64,000 nucleotides of DNA from Limimaricola cinnabarinus (GCF_002723615.1 NZ_KZ304964.1:22510-86509), one strand, 5' to 3'; shown: positions 52,373 to 62,966, counted from the stretch's first letter. Notes: generated by a model not told the origin, from the sequence alone. Translations and numbers: made by a program.

Positions 52373-54070
52373 ATGACCCCCATTCTCAAGTTCGACACCG
52401 TCTCCAAGGGCTTCGGCGAAGGCAAGTCGCGCAAGGAGGTGCTCAGGGCCATCGACCTCGACGTGGCCGAGGGCGAGTTCGTGGCGATCCTCGGCTTCTC
52501 GGGCAGCGGCAAGTCGACGCTGATCAACCTGATGGCGGGGCTGGTCATGCCCGACCAGGGCGCCGTGACCTTCAAGGGTCAGCCCGTCGCCGGCCCCGGC
52601 CCCGAGCGCGGGCTGGTGTTCCAGAGCTACTCGCTGATGCCGTGGCTCACGGTCGCGGGCAACGTCATGCTCGCGGTCGAGGCGGTGCACCCGAAGCTGT
52701 CGAAGGCCGAGAAGGCCGCCAAGGCGCAGCGCTACATCGAGATGGTCGGCCTCGGCCACGCCACGGGCCGCCGCCCGGCGGAGCTGTCGGGCGGCATGCG
52801 CCAGCGCGTCTCGGTCGCCCGCGCGCTTGCCATGGAGCCCGAGGTGCTGCTCCTCGACGAGCCGCTCTCGGCGCTCGACGCGCTGACCCGCGCCAACCTC
52901 GCCGACGAGATCCTCGAGATCTGGGAGCGCGAGCGCACCACCTGCGTGCTGATCACCAACGATGTGGACGAGGCGATCTTGCTCGCCGACCGGATCGTGC
53001 CGCTGAACCCCGACGGCACGCTGGGCGCGGCGGTGAAGGTGCGCCTGCCGCGGCCGCGCGACCGCGCGGCGATGAACACGGATCCGGCCTTCAAGGCGCT
53101 GCGGGCGCAGGTCACCGGCTACCTGATGGATGTCGGCATCCAGGCCCGCGCCGAGGGTACGTGCCGGCTGCCGGACATCCGTCCGGTCCATGACCGGACC
53201 CGCGACCTGCCCGACGCGCAGAAGCAGGCGCAGGAAGGCCTGATCGACGATCGCTTCCTCGACTTCAGTCAGCTCCACAAAGTCTATCCGACACCGAAGG
53301 GCCCGCTCACCGTGGTCGAGGACTTCGATCTCAGGATGAACCGCGGCGAGTTCATCTCGCTGATCGGCCATTCGGGCTGCGGCAAGTCCACCGTGCTGAC
53401 CATGGCCGCCGGTCTCAACGCGATCTCCAAGGGCGCGATCAAGCTCGACGGCCGCCATGTCGAGGGCGCCGATCCCGAGCGCGCCGTGGTGTTCCAGAGC
53501 CCCTCGCTGTTCCCGTGGCTCACCGCGCGCGAGAACGTCGCGGTCGGCGTCGACCGGGTCTATCCCCGCGCCAGCCAAGGCGAGCGGCAGGAGGTGGTCG
53601 AGCACTACCTCGAGCGCGTGGGCCTGGGCGACGCGATGGACCGGATGGCCTCCGAGATGTCGAACGGCATGCGCCAGCGAGTCGGCATCGCCCGCGCCTT
53701 CGCTCTCTCGCCGAAGCTGCTCCTGCTCGACGAGCCCTTCGGCATGCTCGATAGCCTGACCCGCTGGGAGCTGCAGGAGGTGCTCATGGATGTGTGGGAT
53801 CGTACCAAGACCACGGCGGTCTGCGTCACCCATGACGTCGACGAGGCGATCCTTCTGGCCGACCGGATGGTGATGATGACCAACGGACCCCGCGCCACCA
53901 TCGGCAAGATCGTCGACGTGAAGTTGCCGCGCCCGCGTACGCGCAAGGCGCTTCTGGAGCATGCCGACTACTACCACTACCGGCAGGAGGTGTTCGATTT
54001 CCTCGAGGAGTACGAGCACGGCCGCGACCCCCGTCAGAAACCGGCGCCGAGCGCCATAGCCGCGGAGTGA
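52373..54070 (+). CDS. Double-domain nitrate ABC transporter ATPase (NrtC/NrtD-type fusion)
   Basis: The 565-residue protein holds two complete ABC ATPase domains. Domain 1 has P-loop GFSGSGKST (about residues 41-49), signature LSGGMRQRVSVARALA and Walker B VLLLDEPLSALD. Domain 2 has P-loop GHSGCGKST (about 330-338), a deviant signature [16 protein letters not shown] and Walker B LLLLDEPFGMLD. One chain therefore supplies both ATPases for the NrtB dimer. It lacks the NrtA-like C-terminal domain of cyanobacterial NrtC. ATG 52373 follows nrtB by 5 bases; nirB starts 5 bases after it. Confidence 0.92.
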   Translation: MTPILKFDTVSKGFGEGKSRKEVLRAIDLDVAEGEFVAILGFSGSGKSTLINLMAGLVMPDQGAVTFKGQPVAGPGPERGLVFQSYSLMPWLTVAGNVMLAVEAVHPKLSKAEKAAKAQRYIEMVGLGHATGRRPAELSGGMRQRVSVARALAMEPEVLLLDEPLSALDALTRANLADEILEIWERERTTCVLITNDVDEAILLADRIVPLNPDGTLGAAVKVRLPRPRDRAAMNTDPAFKALRAQVTGYLMDVGIQARAEGTCRLPDIRPVHDRTRDLPDAQKQAQEGLIDDRFLDFSQLHKVYPTPKGPLTVVEDFDLRMNRGEFISLIGHSGCGKSTVLTMAAGLNAISKGAIKLDGRHVEGADPERAVVFQSPSLFPWLTARENVAVGVDRVYPRASQGERQEVVEHYLERVGLGDAMDRMASEMSNGMRQRVGIARAFALSPKLLLLDEPFGMLDSLTRWELQEVLMDVWDRTKTTAVCVTHDVDEAILLADRMVMMTNGPRATIGKIVDVKLPRPRTRKALLEHADYYHYRQEVFDFLEEYEHGRDPRQKPAPSAIAAE

Positions 54071-54075
54071 CCGCC

Positions 54076-56517
54076 ATGACAAAGAAACTCGTCGTCATCG
54101 GCGCCGGCATGGCCTCGGGCCGGATGCTGGAGCACCTGTTCGAGGGCGCGCCGGGCGCGTGGGACGTCACCCTCTTCAACGCCGAGCCGCGCGGCAACTA
54201 CAACCGGCTGATGCTGTCGCCGGTGCTGTCGGGCGAGAAGACCTATGCCGAGATCGTCACCCATGACGACGATTGGTACGCGGCCCATGATGTCACCTGC
54301 CGCTTCGGCGAGCGGGTGGTCGAGATCGACCGCGCCCGCAAGGTCGTCACCGGCGAAAAGGGCGAGGTGGTCTATGACAAGCTGGTCGTTGCCACCGGCT
54401 CTGACCCCTTCATGATCCCGCTGCCGGGTCACGACCTCAAGGGCGTGATCCCCTATCGCGACCTCGAGGACACCGAGCGGATGATGCGGCTGTCGGAGAC
54501 GCCCGGCGCCAAGGCCGTGGTGATCGGCGGCGGGCTGCTGGGCCTCGAGGCCGCCGCCGGCATGGCCGCGCACGGGGTCGACGTGACCGTGGTGCACCTG
54601 ATGGGTCACCTGATGGAGCGCCAGCTCGACGAGGCGGCGGGCTATCTGCTGCGCCGGGCGCTGGTCGAGAAGGGCATCACCGTGCGCTGCGCGGCGAACT
54701 CCAAGGAAATCCTCGGCGAGAACGGCCATGTGAAGGCGCTCCTGCTCGACGACGGCACCGAGCTGCCCTGCGATCTGCTGGTCATGGCGGTGGGCATCCG
54801 GCCCAGCGTGGCGCTGGCCAAGTTCGCCGGCCTCGCGGTCGGGCGCGGCGTGCATGTCGACGACCGGATGGTGACGTCCGATCCCGACGTGCTGGCCCTT
54901 GGCGAATGCGTCGAGCATGACGGTGCCGTCTTCGGCCTCGTGGCGCCGCTCTACGACCAGGCCAAGGTGCTGGCCGAAACGCTGACGGGCGGCGACGCCG
55001 CCTTCCGCCCCAAGGAGGTGGCGACCAAGCTCAAGGTCACGGGCTGCGACCTGTTCTCGGCCGGGGACTTTGCCGAGGGCGAGGGTCGCGAGGACATCGT
55101 CTTCCGCGACCCCGCGCGCGGCGTCTACAAGCGGCTGGTGCTGGAGGGCCCCCGCCTGATCGGTGCGGTGATGTATGGCGACACCGCCGATGGCGCGTGG
55201 TTCCACGGCCTCATCAAGGACCGCGAGGACGTCTCGGAAATGCGTGAGACCCTCATCTTCGGCCCGGCCTTCCAGGGGGGCGCGCAGGCGGACCCTATGG
55301 CGGCCGTTGCAGCCTTACCGGCTGACGCAGAGATCTGCGGCTGCAACGGCGTCTGCAAGGGCCGGATCGTCGAGGCCGTCGAGGGCGGCGCCACGACCAT
55401 CGAGGACGTCCGCGCCGTCACCAAGGCGTCGGGCTCCTGCGGCACTTGCACCGGGCTGGTCGAGCAGGTCATGGCGCTCTCGCTCGGCGACGACTTCGTC
55501 ATGCCCACGGCCAAGCCGATCTGCGGCTGCACCGACCTCACCCATGAGGATGTCCGCCGCCTGATCAAGGCGCAGGAGCTGAAGTCGCAGCCCGCCGTCT
55601 GGCAGGAACTGGGCTGGAGCACGCCCAATGGCTGCCATGTCTGCCGCCCGGCGGTGAACTACTACCTGCTGGCCGACTGGCCGCTCGAATACCAGGACGA
55701 CCCGCAGAGCCGCTTCGTCAACGAGCGCAACCACGCCAACATCCAGAAGGACGGCACCTATTCGGTTGTGCCGCGCATGTGGGGCGGGCTGACCAACGCG
55801 CGCGAGCTGCGCGCCATTGCGGATGCCGCCGACAAGTACGGCGTGCCCACCGTCAAGGTCACGGGCGGCCAGCGCATCGACCTGCTGGGCGTGAGGAAGG
55901 AAGACCTGCCCGCCATGTGGGCCGACCTCAACCGCGCCGGGCTGGTCTCGGGCCACGCCTATTCCAAGGGGCTCCGGACGGTGAAGACCTGCGTCGGCCG
56001 CGAGCATTGCCGCTTCGGCACGCAGGACAGTACCGGGGTCGGGGTCAGGCTTGAAAAGCGGCTCTGGGGGGCGTGGACGCCGCACAAGGTCAAGCTCGGC
56101 GTCTCGGGCTGCCCGCGCAACTGCGCAGAGGCGACCTGCAAGGATGTCGGCATCGTCTGTGTCGACAGCGGCTTCGCGATCGGCGTCGGCGGCGCGGCGG
56201 GCATGGACCTCAAGGAGATCCAGCCGCTGGTCAAGGTCGCGACGGAGGGCGAGGCCGAGGAATGGTCGGTCGCTTTCGTGCAGCTCTACCGCGAGCACGC
56301 CAGGTATCTCGACCGGCCCTACAAGTGGATCGCCAAGGTCGGCATGGGCTGGGTGCGCGAGGCGCTCTCGAACCCGGACGAGCGCGCGGCGCTCGTCGCC
56401 CGTTTCGACCTGAGCCAGACGATCTACCAGAAGGACCCATGGGCCGAGCGGGCCGAGCCAGCGCAGGCGCGCCGCTTCCGGCCGCTCGCCGATCTCACGC
56501 TGGAGGCCGCGGAATGA
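54076..56517 (+). CDS. nirB: Assimilatory nitrite reductase, large subunit
   Basis: The 813-residue enzyme reduces nitrite to ammonium in the cytosol. Domains: FAD/NAD(P)H reductase (residues 1-400; VVIGAGMASGRMLEHL, KAVVIGGGLLGLEAAAGMAA), two BFD-like [2Fe-2S] segments (ICGCNGVCKGRIVEA near 420 and ICGCTDLTHEDVRRL near 480), and sulfite/nitrite reductase repeats. The siroheme-[4Fe-4S] cysteines lie in CVGREHCRFGTQDS (about 638) and GVSGCPRNCAEATCKDVGIV (about 678). ATG 54076 is preferred over a GTG three codons upstream. It overlaps nirD by 4 bases. Confidence 0.97.
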   Translation: MTKKLVVIGAGMASGRMLEHLFEGAPGAWDVTLFNAEPRGNYNRLMLSPVLSGEKTYAEIVTHDDDWYAAHDVTCRFGERVVEIDRARKVVTGEKGEVVYDKLVVATGSDPFMIPLPGHDLKGVIPYRDLEDTERMMRLSETPGAKAVVIGGGLLGLEAAAGMAAHGVDVTVVHLMGHLMERQLDEAAGYLLRRALVEKGITVRCAANSKEILGENGHVKALLLDDGTELPCDLLVMAVGIRPSVALAKFAGLAVGRGVHVDDRMVTSDPDVLALGECVEHDGAVFGLVAPLYDQAKVLAETLTGGDAAFRPKEVATKLKVTGCDLFSAGDFAEGEGREDIVFRDPARGVYKRLVLEGPRLIGAVMYGDTADGAWFHGLIKDREDVSEMRETLIFGPAFQGGAQADPMAAVAALPADAEICGCNGVCKGRIVEAVEGGATTIEDVRAVTKASGSCGTCTGLVEQVMALSLGDDFVMPTAKPICGCTDLTHEDVRRLIKAQELKSQPAVWQELGWSTPNGCHVCRPAVNYYLLADWPLEYQDDPQSRFVNERNHANIQKDGTYSVVPRMWGGLTNARELRAIADAADKYGVPTVKVTGGQRIDLLGVRKEDLPAMWADLNRAGLVSGHAYSKGLRTVKTCVGREHCRFGTQDSTGVGVRLEKRLWGAWTPHKVKLGVSGCPRNCAEATCKDVGIVCVDSGFAIGVGGAAGMDLKEIQPLVKVATEGEAEEWSVAFVQLYREHARYLDRPYKWIAKVGMGWVREALSNPDERAALVARFDLSQTIYQKDPWAERAEPAQARRFRPLADLTLEAAE

Positions 56518-56846
56518 GCTGGATTGATATCGGAGCCATCGAGGACATCCCATTGCGCGGCGCGCGGCTGGTGAAGACGCCGGTGGGCTGCGTGGCGCTG
56601 TTCCGCACCGGGGAGAACGAGGTCTTCGCCGCCTCCGACCGCTGCCCGCACAAGGGCGGGCCGCTGTCTGAGGGCATCGTTTATGGCCGCGCCGTGACCT
56701 GCCCGCTGCACAACTGGGTCTTCGATCTCGAGACCGGCCGGGCGCAGGGCGCCGACGAGGGGTCGATCCCGACCTACCCGCTGCGCATCGAGGACGGTCG
56801 GCTGCTGATCGATGGCGAGGCTGTGGGCCGCAGGGCGGCGGCATGA
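56514..56846 (+). CDS. nirD: Assimilatory nitrite reductase, small (Rieske-like) subunit
   Basis: The 110-residue protein has a Rieske [2Fe-2S] fold with both ligand pairs: DRCPHKGGPLSEG and TCPLHNWVFDLETG, so it can hold a cluster (many NirD proteins lack the ligands). It partners NirB in NAD(P)H-dependent nitrite reduction. It overlaps nirB and nasA by 4 bases at each end. Confidence 0.94.
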   Translation: MSWIDIGAIEDIPLRGARLVKTPVGCVALFRTGENEVFAASDRCPHKGGPLSEGIVYGRAVTCPLHNWVFDLETGRAQGADEGSIPTYPLRIEDGRLLIDGEAVGRRAAA

Positions 56847-59485
56847 GCGGGGCGCAGCGTTCCGCGCAGCCGGGCGAGATCCGTACCACCTGCGCCTATT
56901 GCGGCGTCGGCTGCGGGGTGCTGGCGCGGCCGGACGGGCAGGGCGGCGTCGCGGTCCGGGGCGACCCGGACCACCCGGCCAATCGCGGCCGGCTCTGCTC
57001 CAAGGGCGCGGCGCTCGGCGAGACCGTGGGGTTCGAGGACCGGTTGCTACATCCGGTGGTCGATGGCGCGCGCGCCGGCTGGGATGAGGCGCTGCAGCAG
57101 GTGGCCGACCGGTTCCGCCAGACCATCGCCGAACACGGCCCCGACAGCGCCGCCTTCTACGTCTCGGGGCAGATGACCACGGAGGACTACTACGTCGCCA
57201 ACAAGCTGATGAAGGGCTTCATCGGCTCGGCCAACATCGACACCAATTCACGGCTCTGCATGGCCTCGACCGTCGCGGGACACAAGCGCGCCTTCGGCAC
57301 CGACACTGTGCCCGGCATCTACGAGGATCTGGAACTGGCCGACCTCGTCGTGCTCACCGGATCGAACCTCGCATGGTGTCACCCGGTGCTCTACCAGCGC
57401 CTCGCCGCCGCGCGGGCGACGCGCGGCACCAAGGTGGTGTTGATTGACCCGCGCCGCACCGCGAGCTGCGACATCGCAGACCTGCATTTGCCGCTAGCGC
57501 CCGGCTCGGACGTGGCGCTGTTCAATGCGCTTCTCGCCGAGATCGACCGGCGCGGCGCGCGTGACGCCCGCTTCGCGCGCCATCTCGACGGCATGTCCGA
57601 AGCGCTGGCCGCGGCCCACGCGGACGACCCCGCGGCCACCGGGCTCGACCCGGCGCGGATCGCCGAGTTCTGCGCCATGTGGATCGCCACCGAAAAGGTC
57701 GTGACTGTGTTCAGTCAGGGCGTGAACCAGTCGAGTTCGGGGACTGACAAGGTCAACGCCATCCTCAACTGCCACCTCGCGACGGGGCGCATCGGCCGCC
57801 CCGGCATGGGGCCATTCAGCGTCACCGGCCAGCCCAACGCGATGGGCGGGCGCGAGGTGGGCGGGCTCGCCAACGCGCTGGCCTGTCATCTCGACATCGA
57901 GAACGCCGCGCATCGCGACGCGGTGCGCGCCTTCTGGAACGCCCCCGCCATGCCCGGGAGGGCCGGTCTCAAGGCCGTGGACATGTTCCGCGCCGTGGAG
58001 CGCGGCGACATCAAGGCGCTTTGGATCATCTGCACCAACCCCGCCGTCTCGATGCCCGAGGCCGACCGGGTGCGCGCCGCCATCGCCGGCTGCGACGTCG
58101 TGGTGGTGAGCGACGTCACCGCCCGCACCGACACGGCGCGGCTTGCGCATGTGCTCCTGCCCGCCGCCGGCTGGGGCGAGCGCGACGGCACCGTCACCAA
58201 TTCCGACCGCACGATCAGCCGCCAGCGCGCCTTCATGGCGCCGCCGGGCGAGGCACGGCCCGACTGGGCGATCCTCGCCGAGGTCGGCCGCCGCATGGGC
58301 TGGGCGGAGGCCTTCAGCTGGAACGGCCCGGCGGCGGTGCTGCGCGAACACGCGGCGCTGTCGGGCGTCGCGGCCCGGTTCGGTCTCGATTTCGACATTA
58401 CCGGTCTCGCCAACATCAGCGACGTCGGCTACGCCACGATGACGCCCCGGCGCTGGCCGCAAGGGGCCACGGCGCAGGGCGGGCGCTTCTTCGGTCACGG
58501 GCGGTTCTACACGCCGTCGGGGCGCGGTCGGATGGTGCCGGTAGCGGCTCGTCCGCCCATGGTCGCCCTGACGCCGGAGCGCCCCTTCCGGCTCAACACC
58601 GGCCGCGTACGCGATCAGTGGCACACGATGACCCGTTCGGGCCGTTCGGCCCGGCTGTCGCGCCACATCGCCGAGCCTTTCCTCGAGATCCATCCAGACG
58701 ATGCCGCCTGTGCGGGCCTTGCCCCTGCGGCGCTGGCCGAGGTGACGGGGCCGGGCGGGCGCGCGGTACTCCGGGTGCTCGTCACCGACCGGGTGCGGCG
58801 CGGCGAGGTCTTCGCGCCGATGCACTGGAGCGGCGAGACCGCGCCCACGGGCCGCATCGACGCGCTGGTTGCCGCCGCCACCGACCCGGTCTCTGGCCAG
58901 CCCGAGAGCAAGGCCACGGCGGTTGCGGTCGCGCCATGGCGCGCGACTTGGTTCGGCTTCGCGGTAAGCCGAGCCCAGCCGGAGCCGGGGTGCGACTACT
59001 GGGCCCGGGCGCGCGGCAAGAAGGGCTGGCGGCTGGAACTGGCGGGGGCGGAGGCGCCGGCCGACTGGGAGGCGGAGGCGCGCAAGCTGTTCGGTCTGCC
59101 CGACGCGCGGCTGTCGCGGGTCAGCGACCCGGCGCGCGGCCTCGAGCGGCTGGCTTTCCACGTGGACGGACGGCTCGAGGCCGCGCTCCTCACAGCGCCC
59201 GAGCCGGTATTGGTGGCGCGCGACCATCTCGCGGGGCTCCTGGGCGAAGGCGGCGGCCAGCCGCTCAGCGGACGGCCCGGCGCCGACGCGCCCGATCCCG
59301 GCCCGACGCTTTGCGCCTGTCTCAACGTCGGGGTCAACACCATCCTCACGGCAATCGAGAGCGACCGGGCGATGAGCGTCGAGGCGATCGGCGCCGCGCT
59401 CGGGGCTGGCACCAGCTGCGGCTCCTGCCGCCCCGAGATCGCGGCGCTGCTGGCAGTGGCACGGCAGCCGAAGGCGGCAGAGTGA
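56843..59485 (+). CDS. nasA: Assimilatory nitrate reductase catalytic subunit
   Basis: The 880-residue molybdoenzyme reduces nitrate to nitrite. An N-terminal [4Fe-4S] motif (TCAYCGVGCGVLA with C17, C20, C24, plus RGRLCSKG with C52) is followed by Mo-bisMGD domains (NIDTNSRLCMASTVAGHKRA, GVNQSSSGTDKVNAILNCHL, MGPFSVTGQPNAMGGREVGG, RVRDQWHTMTRSGRSARLS). A C-terminal BFD-like [2Fe-2S] domain (CACLNVGVNTILTAIES to GTSCGSCRPE, about 824-870) follows. No separate NADH-reductase (NasB-type) gene is near, so the electron donor (ferredoxin or flavoprotein) is encoded elsewhere. It ends the operon. A 60-codon remnant of a paralogue is at 32916. Confidence 0.96.
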   Translation: MSGAQRSAQPGEIRTTCAYCGVGCGVLARPDGQGGVAVRGDPDHPANRGRLCSKGAALGETVGFEDRLLHPVVDGARAGWDEALQQVADRFRQTIAEHGPDSAAFYVSGQMTTEDYYVANKLMKGFIGSANIDTNSRLCMASTVAGHKRAFGTDTVPGIYEDLELADLVVLTGSNLAWCHPVLYQRLAAARATRGTKVVLIDPRRTASCDIADLHLPLAPGSDVALFNALLAEIDRRGARDARFARHLDGMSEALAAAHADDPAATGLDPARIAEFCAMWIATEKVVTVFSQGVNQSSSGTDKVNAILNCHLATGRIGRPGMGPFSVTGQPNAMGGREVGGLANALACHLDIENAAHRDAVRAFWNAPAMPGRAGLKAVDMFRAVERGDIKALWIICTNPAVSMPEADRVRAAIAGCDVVVVSDVTARTDTARLAHVLLPAAGWGERDGTVTNSDRTISRQRAFMAPPGEARPDWAILAEVGRRMGWAEAFSWNGPAAVLREHAALSGVAARFGLDFDITGLANISDVGYATMTPRRWPQGATAQGGRFFGHGRFYTPSGRGRMVPVAARPPMVALTPERPFRLNTGRVRDQWHTMTRSGRSARLSRHIAEPFLEIHPDDAACAGLAPAALAEVTGPGGRAVLRVLVTDRVRRGEVFAPMHWSGETAPTGRIDALVAAATDPVSGQPESKATAVAVAPWRATWFGFAVSRAQPEPGCDYWARARGKKGWRLELAGAEAPADWEAEARKLFGLPDARLSRVSDPARGLERLAFHVDGRLEAALLTAPEPVLVARDHLAGLLGEGGGQPLSGRPGADAPDPGPTLCACLNVGVNTILTAIESDRAMSVEAIGAALGAGTSCGSCRPEIAALLAVARQPKAAE

Positions 59486-59648
59486 ACGTGAAGGATTACA
59501 CACGTTCGGAACAAGGCACAGGTATCAGGAGCGCCCCGGCAGGAACTTCGCGGGCTCGGGTAAGTGGGCCATTCCGAACCCACGTGGTTGTGACCTCGAA
59601 GTTCTGGACAGCTTTCAAGTGAGCCCGATCATTCGGTGACAGAGGAAC

Positions 59649-60449
59649 CGTAGGCATTTCATCCTGACCGCCGCCGCGGCCGTGTCCGCGCCTTGGATCG
59701 CCCGCGCCCAGCCGGAGGACTTGCGATCGGCCATGCAGCGCCTGTCGCAGATGCATTCACTCCAGGTGATGCGCGGAGACGACGTCGTCTTCGCCGAGGC
59801 GCCGCGGGGCCCCGGGCTCGACGCCTTCGCGAACATCAAGTCTTGCTCAAAGAGCATCGTCGCCCTGTTGCTCGGTGTGGCCGTGGATCGTGAAGAGATA
59901 TCCGGGGTGACAGCCAAGCTCGAGCAGGTCGCGCCCGGCATCGTCCCCCGGGATGCCACATCGGGTGTAGCCGGGATCACGATGGAAGATCTTGTAACGC
60001 TGCGCGCCGGTCTGGAGCGCACCTCCGGTGGCAATTACGGGGAATGGATCAGCGCCGGGAATTGGCTGGCCGACGCTATGACTCGTCCGATGGTCGCCGA
60101 ACCGGGGACACGGATGCTCTATTCCACCGGGTCGACTCATATTCTCGGCGCGGCTCTGGCGGAGGCGACCGGACAAAGCCTTCTCGCGCAGGCCCGCGAG
60201 CGGCTCGGCGGCCCCTTTGCGATGGAGATCCCGCGTTGGACGCGTGATCTGGAGGGCTACTACCTCAGCGGTAACGAGATGGCGCTGCGTCCCTCGGACA
60301 TGCTGAAGCTCGCGGTCATGATGCGCGACGGTGGCCGGTTCGGCGGCGCACAGGTGATACCCCGCGACTGGATCACAGCCTCGACCGAGCCACGGACCAG
60401 ATCCCCCTGGTCGGGGCTGTCCTACGGCTATGGCGGTGGTTTCACGTTC
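59649..60449 (+). pseudogene. Serine hydrolase (beta-lactamase class C family), both ends lost
   Basis: A twin-arginine leader RRHFILTAAAAVSAPWIARA opens the frame at 59649, but only a stop and four codons without ATG lie ahead of it; a GTG at 59682 would cut the leader. The body has the catalytic SxxK in NIKSCSKSIVALLLGVAV, ITMEDLVTLRAGLERTSGG, the Tyr motif MLYSTGSTHILGAAL, and SYGYGGGFTF. From about 60450 the frame runs into an IS30 relic. Both transcription start and the last quarter are gone. Confidence 0.7.
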
Positions 60450-60590
60450 GAAGTGCAACTTCTGTATGGAAACAGATGGTTACATGGAGAGCAGTTGATG
60501 GGCACCTGCTACGCACATTTGGATCTCGAAGAGCGCCAGAAACTCGCGCGGTGGCGCGAGGCGAAATTGCCGATGAAAGTGAGAACGGCG
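60450..60590 (+). mobile_element. IS30-family transposase N-terminal remnant
   Basis: ATG 60498 begins MGTCYAHLDLEERQKLARWR, then EAKLPMK, the helix-turn-helix start of IS30-type transposases, with its terminus just upstream. It is fused in frame to the serine hydrolase and cut after about 27 codons by IS21-type sequence. Confidence 0.65.
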
Positions 60591-60697
60591 GTGAGAAAGT
60601 CGGCCACGGTAGCGGCGGGGTGAGCCTGCTGCGGGCGGCGTAAAAGTCGTCCACCTTTACCCTTTCTGGAGGCAGGGAGGGCGGGAGGATTTTCACC

Positions 60698-60796
60698 GTG
60701 GACTTGTATCGCAAGGTGCGACTGGCCTGTGCCGAGGGGATGAGCCAGCGAGAGGCGGCGCGTCATTTTAACATCTCGCGCGACAGCGTAGGATAG
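60698..60796 (+). mobile_element. IS21-family istA N-terminal remnant
   Basis: GTG 60698 opens VDLYRKVRLACAEGMSQREA, then ARHFNISRDSV, the DNA-binding start of IstA. A stop arises at the junction with the IS256 end (about 60792). Only 32 codons remain. Confidence 0.7.
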
Positions 60797-60923
60797 TGTC
60801 CCCACGCTTGGTATAAGAGGCCGCGCGCGGAGCCCTCGGCGTAGCGTAGCGTGCGGCCGAGCGTAACGCTGGCGGTCACCGTCGATCTTCGGAGTAGGTT
60901 CGGGTTGGGAAACCTTGAACCAG

Positions 60924-62060
60924 ATGGAGACGACGATGACCGACGACAGAATGGCTCTGCTCGAGCTGGTTGAAAAGCAGGCTGATGGAGATCTGGTCCG
61001 CGAGATGCTGGCCTTCGCGGCCGAGCGGATCATGGAGGCAGAGGTCGAGGCGAGAACCGGCGCCGCCAAAGGCGCGCGTTCGCCGCTGCGTGAGGTTCAC
61101 CGGAACGGCTACCGCACGCGGGACTGGGACACGCGTGCCGGCCGGGTCGCGTTGGAAATTCCGAAGCTGCGCAAGGGCAGCTATCTGCCCAGCTTCCTTG
61201 AGCCTCGCCGCACGGCCGAGAAGGCGCTCGTGGCTGTGATCCAGGAGGCTTACGTTCAGGGCATTTCCACCCGCTCTGTCGACAACCTGGTGAAGGCCAT
61301 GGGCGCCGGTGGCATGTCGAAGACCCAGGTCAGTCGCCTTTGCGCCGAAATCGACGATCGGGTGAACGCGTTCCTGGATCGGCCGCTGGAGGGGAACTGG
61401 CCATACCTTTGGCTCGACGCGACCTATTTGAAAGTCCGTGACGGCGGGCGGATCGTCAGCCGTGCCGTGATAGTGGCGTTCGCAGGCTCACCGGTCAATG
61501 AGGATGGCAAACGCGAGGTGTTGGGCGTTGCCACGGGTCTCTCCGAGGCAGAGACCTTCTGGATCGACTTCCTGCGCAGTCTCGCCGATCGCGGCCTGCG
61601 GGGCGTGAAACTGGTGATCTCCGACGATCACAAGGGGCTCCGGGCCGCCGCGCGCCGGGTCTTCAATGCGACCCACCAAAGGTGCCGGGTTCACTGGATG
61701 AGGAACGCGCTCGCTCATGCGCGAGCCAAGCAGCGCACGGCCGTGGCCGCGATGCTGAAGACGATCTTCGCCCAAGACAACAAGGCCGATGCCGAAGCTC
61801 AATGGGACGTGGTCGCCGACGCGCTGCGCGAGAAGCAGGCGACGCTCGGCGCCCTGATGGACGCTTCCCGCGATGACGTGCTCGCCTACATGGATTTCCC
61901 TCGGGAGCACTGGCCCCAGATCGCCTCCACGAACCCACTCGAGCGGGTGAACCGCGAAATAAAGAGAAGGTCCGATGTCATCGGCATCTTTCCCAATGAC
62001 GAGGCCATTGTTCGGCTCGTTGGCGCATTGATGCTGGAGACCAATGACGAGTGGACAGTA
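60924..62060 (+). pseudogene. IS256-family transposase, C-terminus cut by IS66
   Basis: About 379 codons encode an IS256-type transposase: ALLELVEKQADGDLVREMLA, EVHRNGYRTRDWDTRAGRVA, DATYLKVRDGGRIVSRAVIV, and STNPLERVNREIKRRSDVIG with the catalytic Glu. After ETNDEWTV (62060) the frame continues for 89 meaningless codons through reversed IS66 DNA. Only the last 20 or so residues of the enzyme are lost, so activity is doubtful but not excluded. The element's left end is near 60792. Confidence 0.82.
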
Positions 62061-62912
62061 AACCACGCCGGGTGGATCGTCGCCGCTCCACGCGCGATCA
62101 TCCCGGGCCAGGGCCCAAAGGAAGCCGGTCTTGGTTCGGCCGCGTCCGGGGTCAAGCACCGGTGCCGTGGTTTCGTCCATGAACAGCTTGGTCGAGGTCT
62201 TCAGGTGTTCTGCCAGCCGGTCCACCACCGGCCCCAGATGGAATGCCGCGACGCCGACCCAATCGGCCAACGTGCTGCGATGGATGTCGATGCCGGAACG
62301 GGCGAGGATCTGGCTCTGGCGGTATAACGGGAGGTGGTCCGCGTATTTGCCGACCAGCACATGGGCGATGGCCCCCTCGGTTGGCAGGCCGCCCTCGATT
62401 AGGGCGGCGGGTGCCGGCGCCTGACGCACGCCATCGGTGCAGGCACGACAGGCGTATTTGGGGCGAACCGTGACGATCACCCGCAGTTGGGCGGGCACGA
62501 TGTCCAGCCGCTCGGTGCGGTCCTCGCCGATCTTGTGCATCTGCCCACAGCCGCAGGGACATTGCAGGCTGTCGGGCTCGATCACGCGCTCGATGCGAGG
62601 CAGGTCCTGGGGCAGGTTACCGCGATTGCGTTTGGCCGCACGTCGAGGCCGAGGATCGGAAGGCGTCTGCGCCTCCTTCTGCTCATTGGCCTCGGCGACA
62701 GCTGCCTCGAGATCCTCGAAGGCCAACTGCCGGTCATCTTCGCTGAGCTTCTCGGACCGCTTGCCATGGACGAGATGGTTGAGCTCGGCCACCAGATGCT
62801 CGAGGCGCCTGTTGGCCTCCCTCAGCACATCCCGCTCGCGGAGCACTGCGACGACAGCTTCGCGCTGTGCCTCGGGGATGGCAGATAGGTCGATGGTCGC
62901 GGTGGCAGGCAT
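62058..62912 (-). pseudogene. tnpC: IS66 transposase TnpC, N-terminal half
   Basis: The 285 codons from ATG 62912 include the N-terminal leucine-rich helix (REANRRLEHLVAELNHLVHG), the zinc-finger motif CPCGCGQMHKIGEDRTERLD, and the first part of the DDE domain (ALIEGGLPTEGAIAHVLVGK, LFMDETTAPVLDPGRGRTKT). The frame is lost after DDPPGVVY. About half of a normal TnpC remains. Confidence 0.88.
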
Positions 62913-62966
62913 GGGGGAAGGATAGCCCGAAGCAGCGTCGAATGCGCGCCGTTTCCCCAGCCTGAT

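Noticed and set aside
62061..62327. C-terminal extension of the IS256 transposase
   Set aside because: These codons are the reverse of IS66 tnpC, an accidental read-through.
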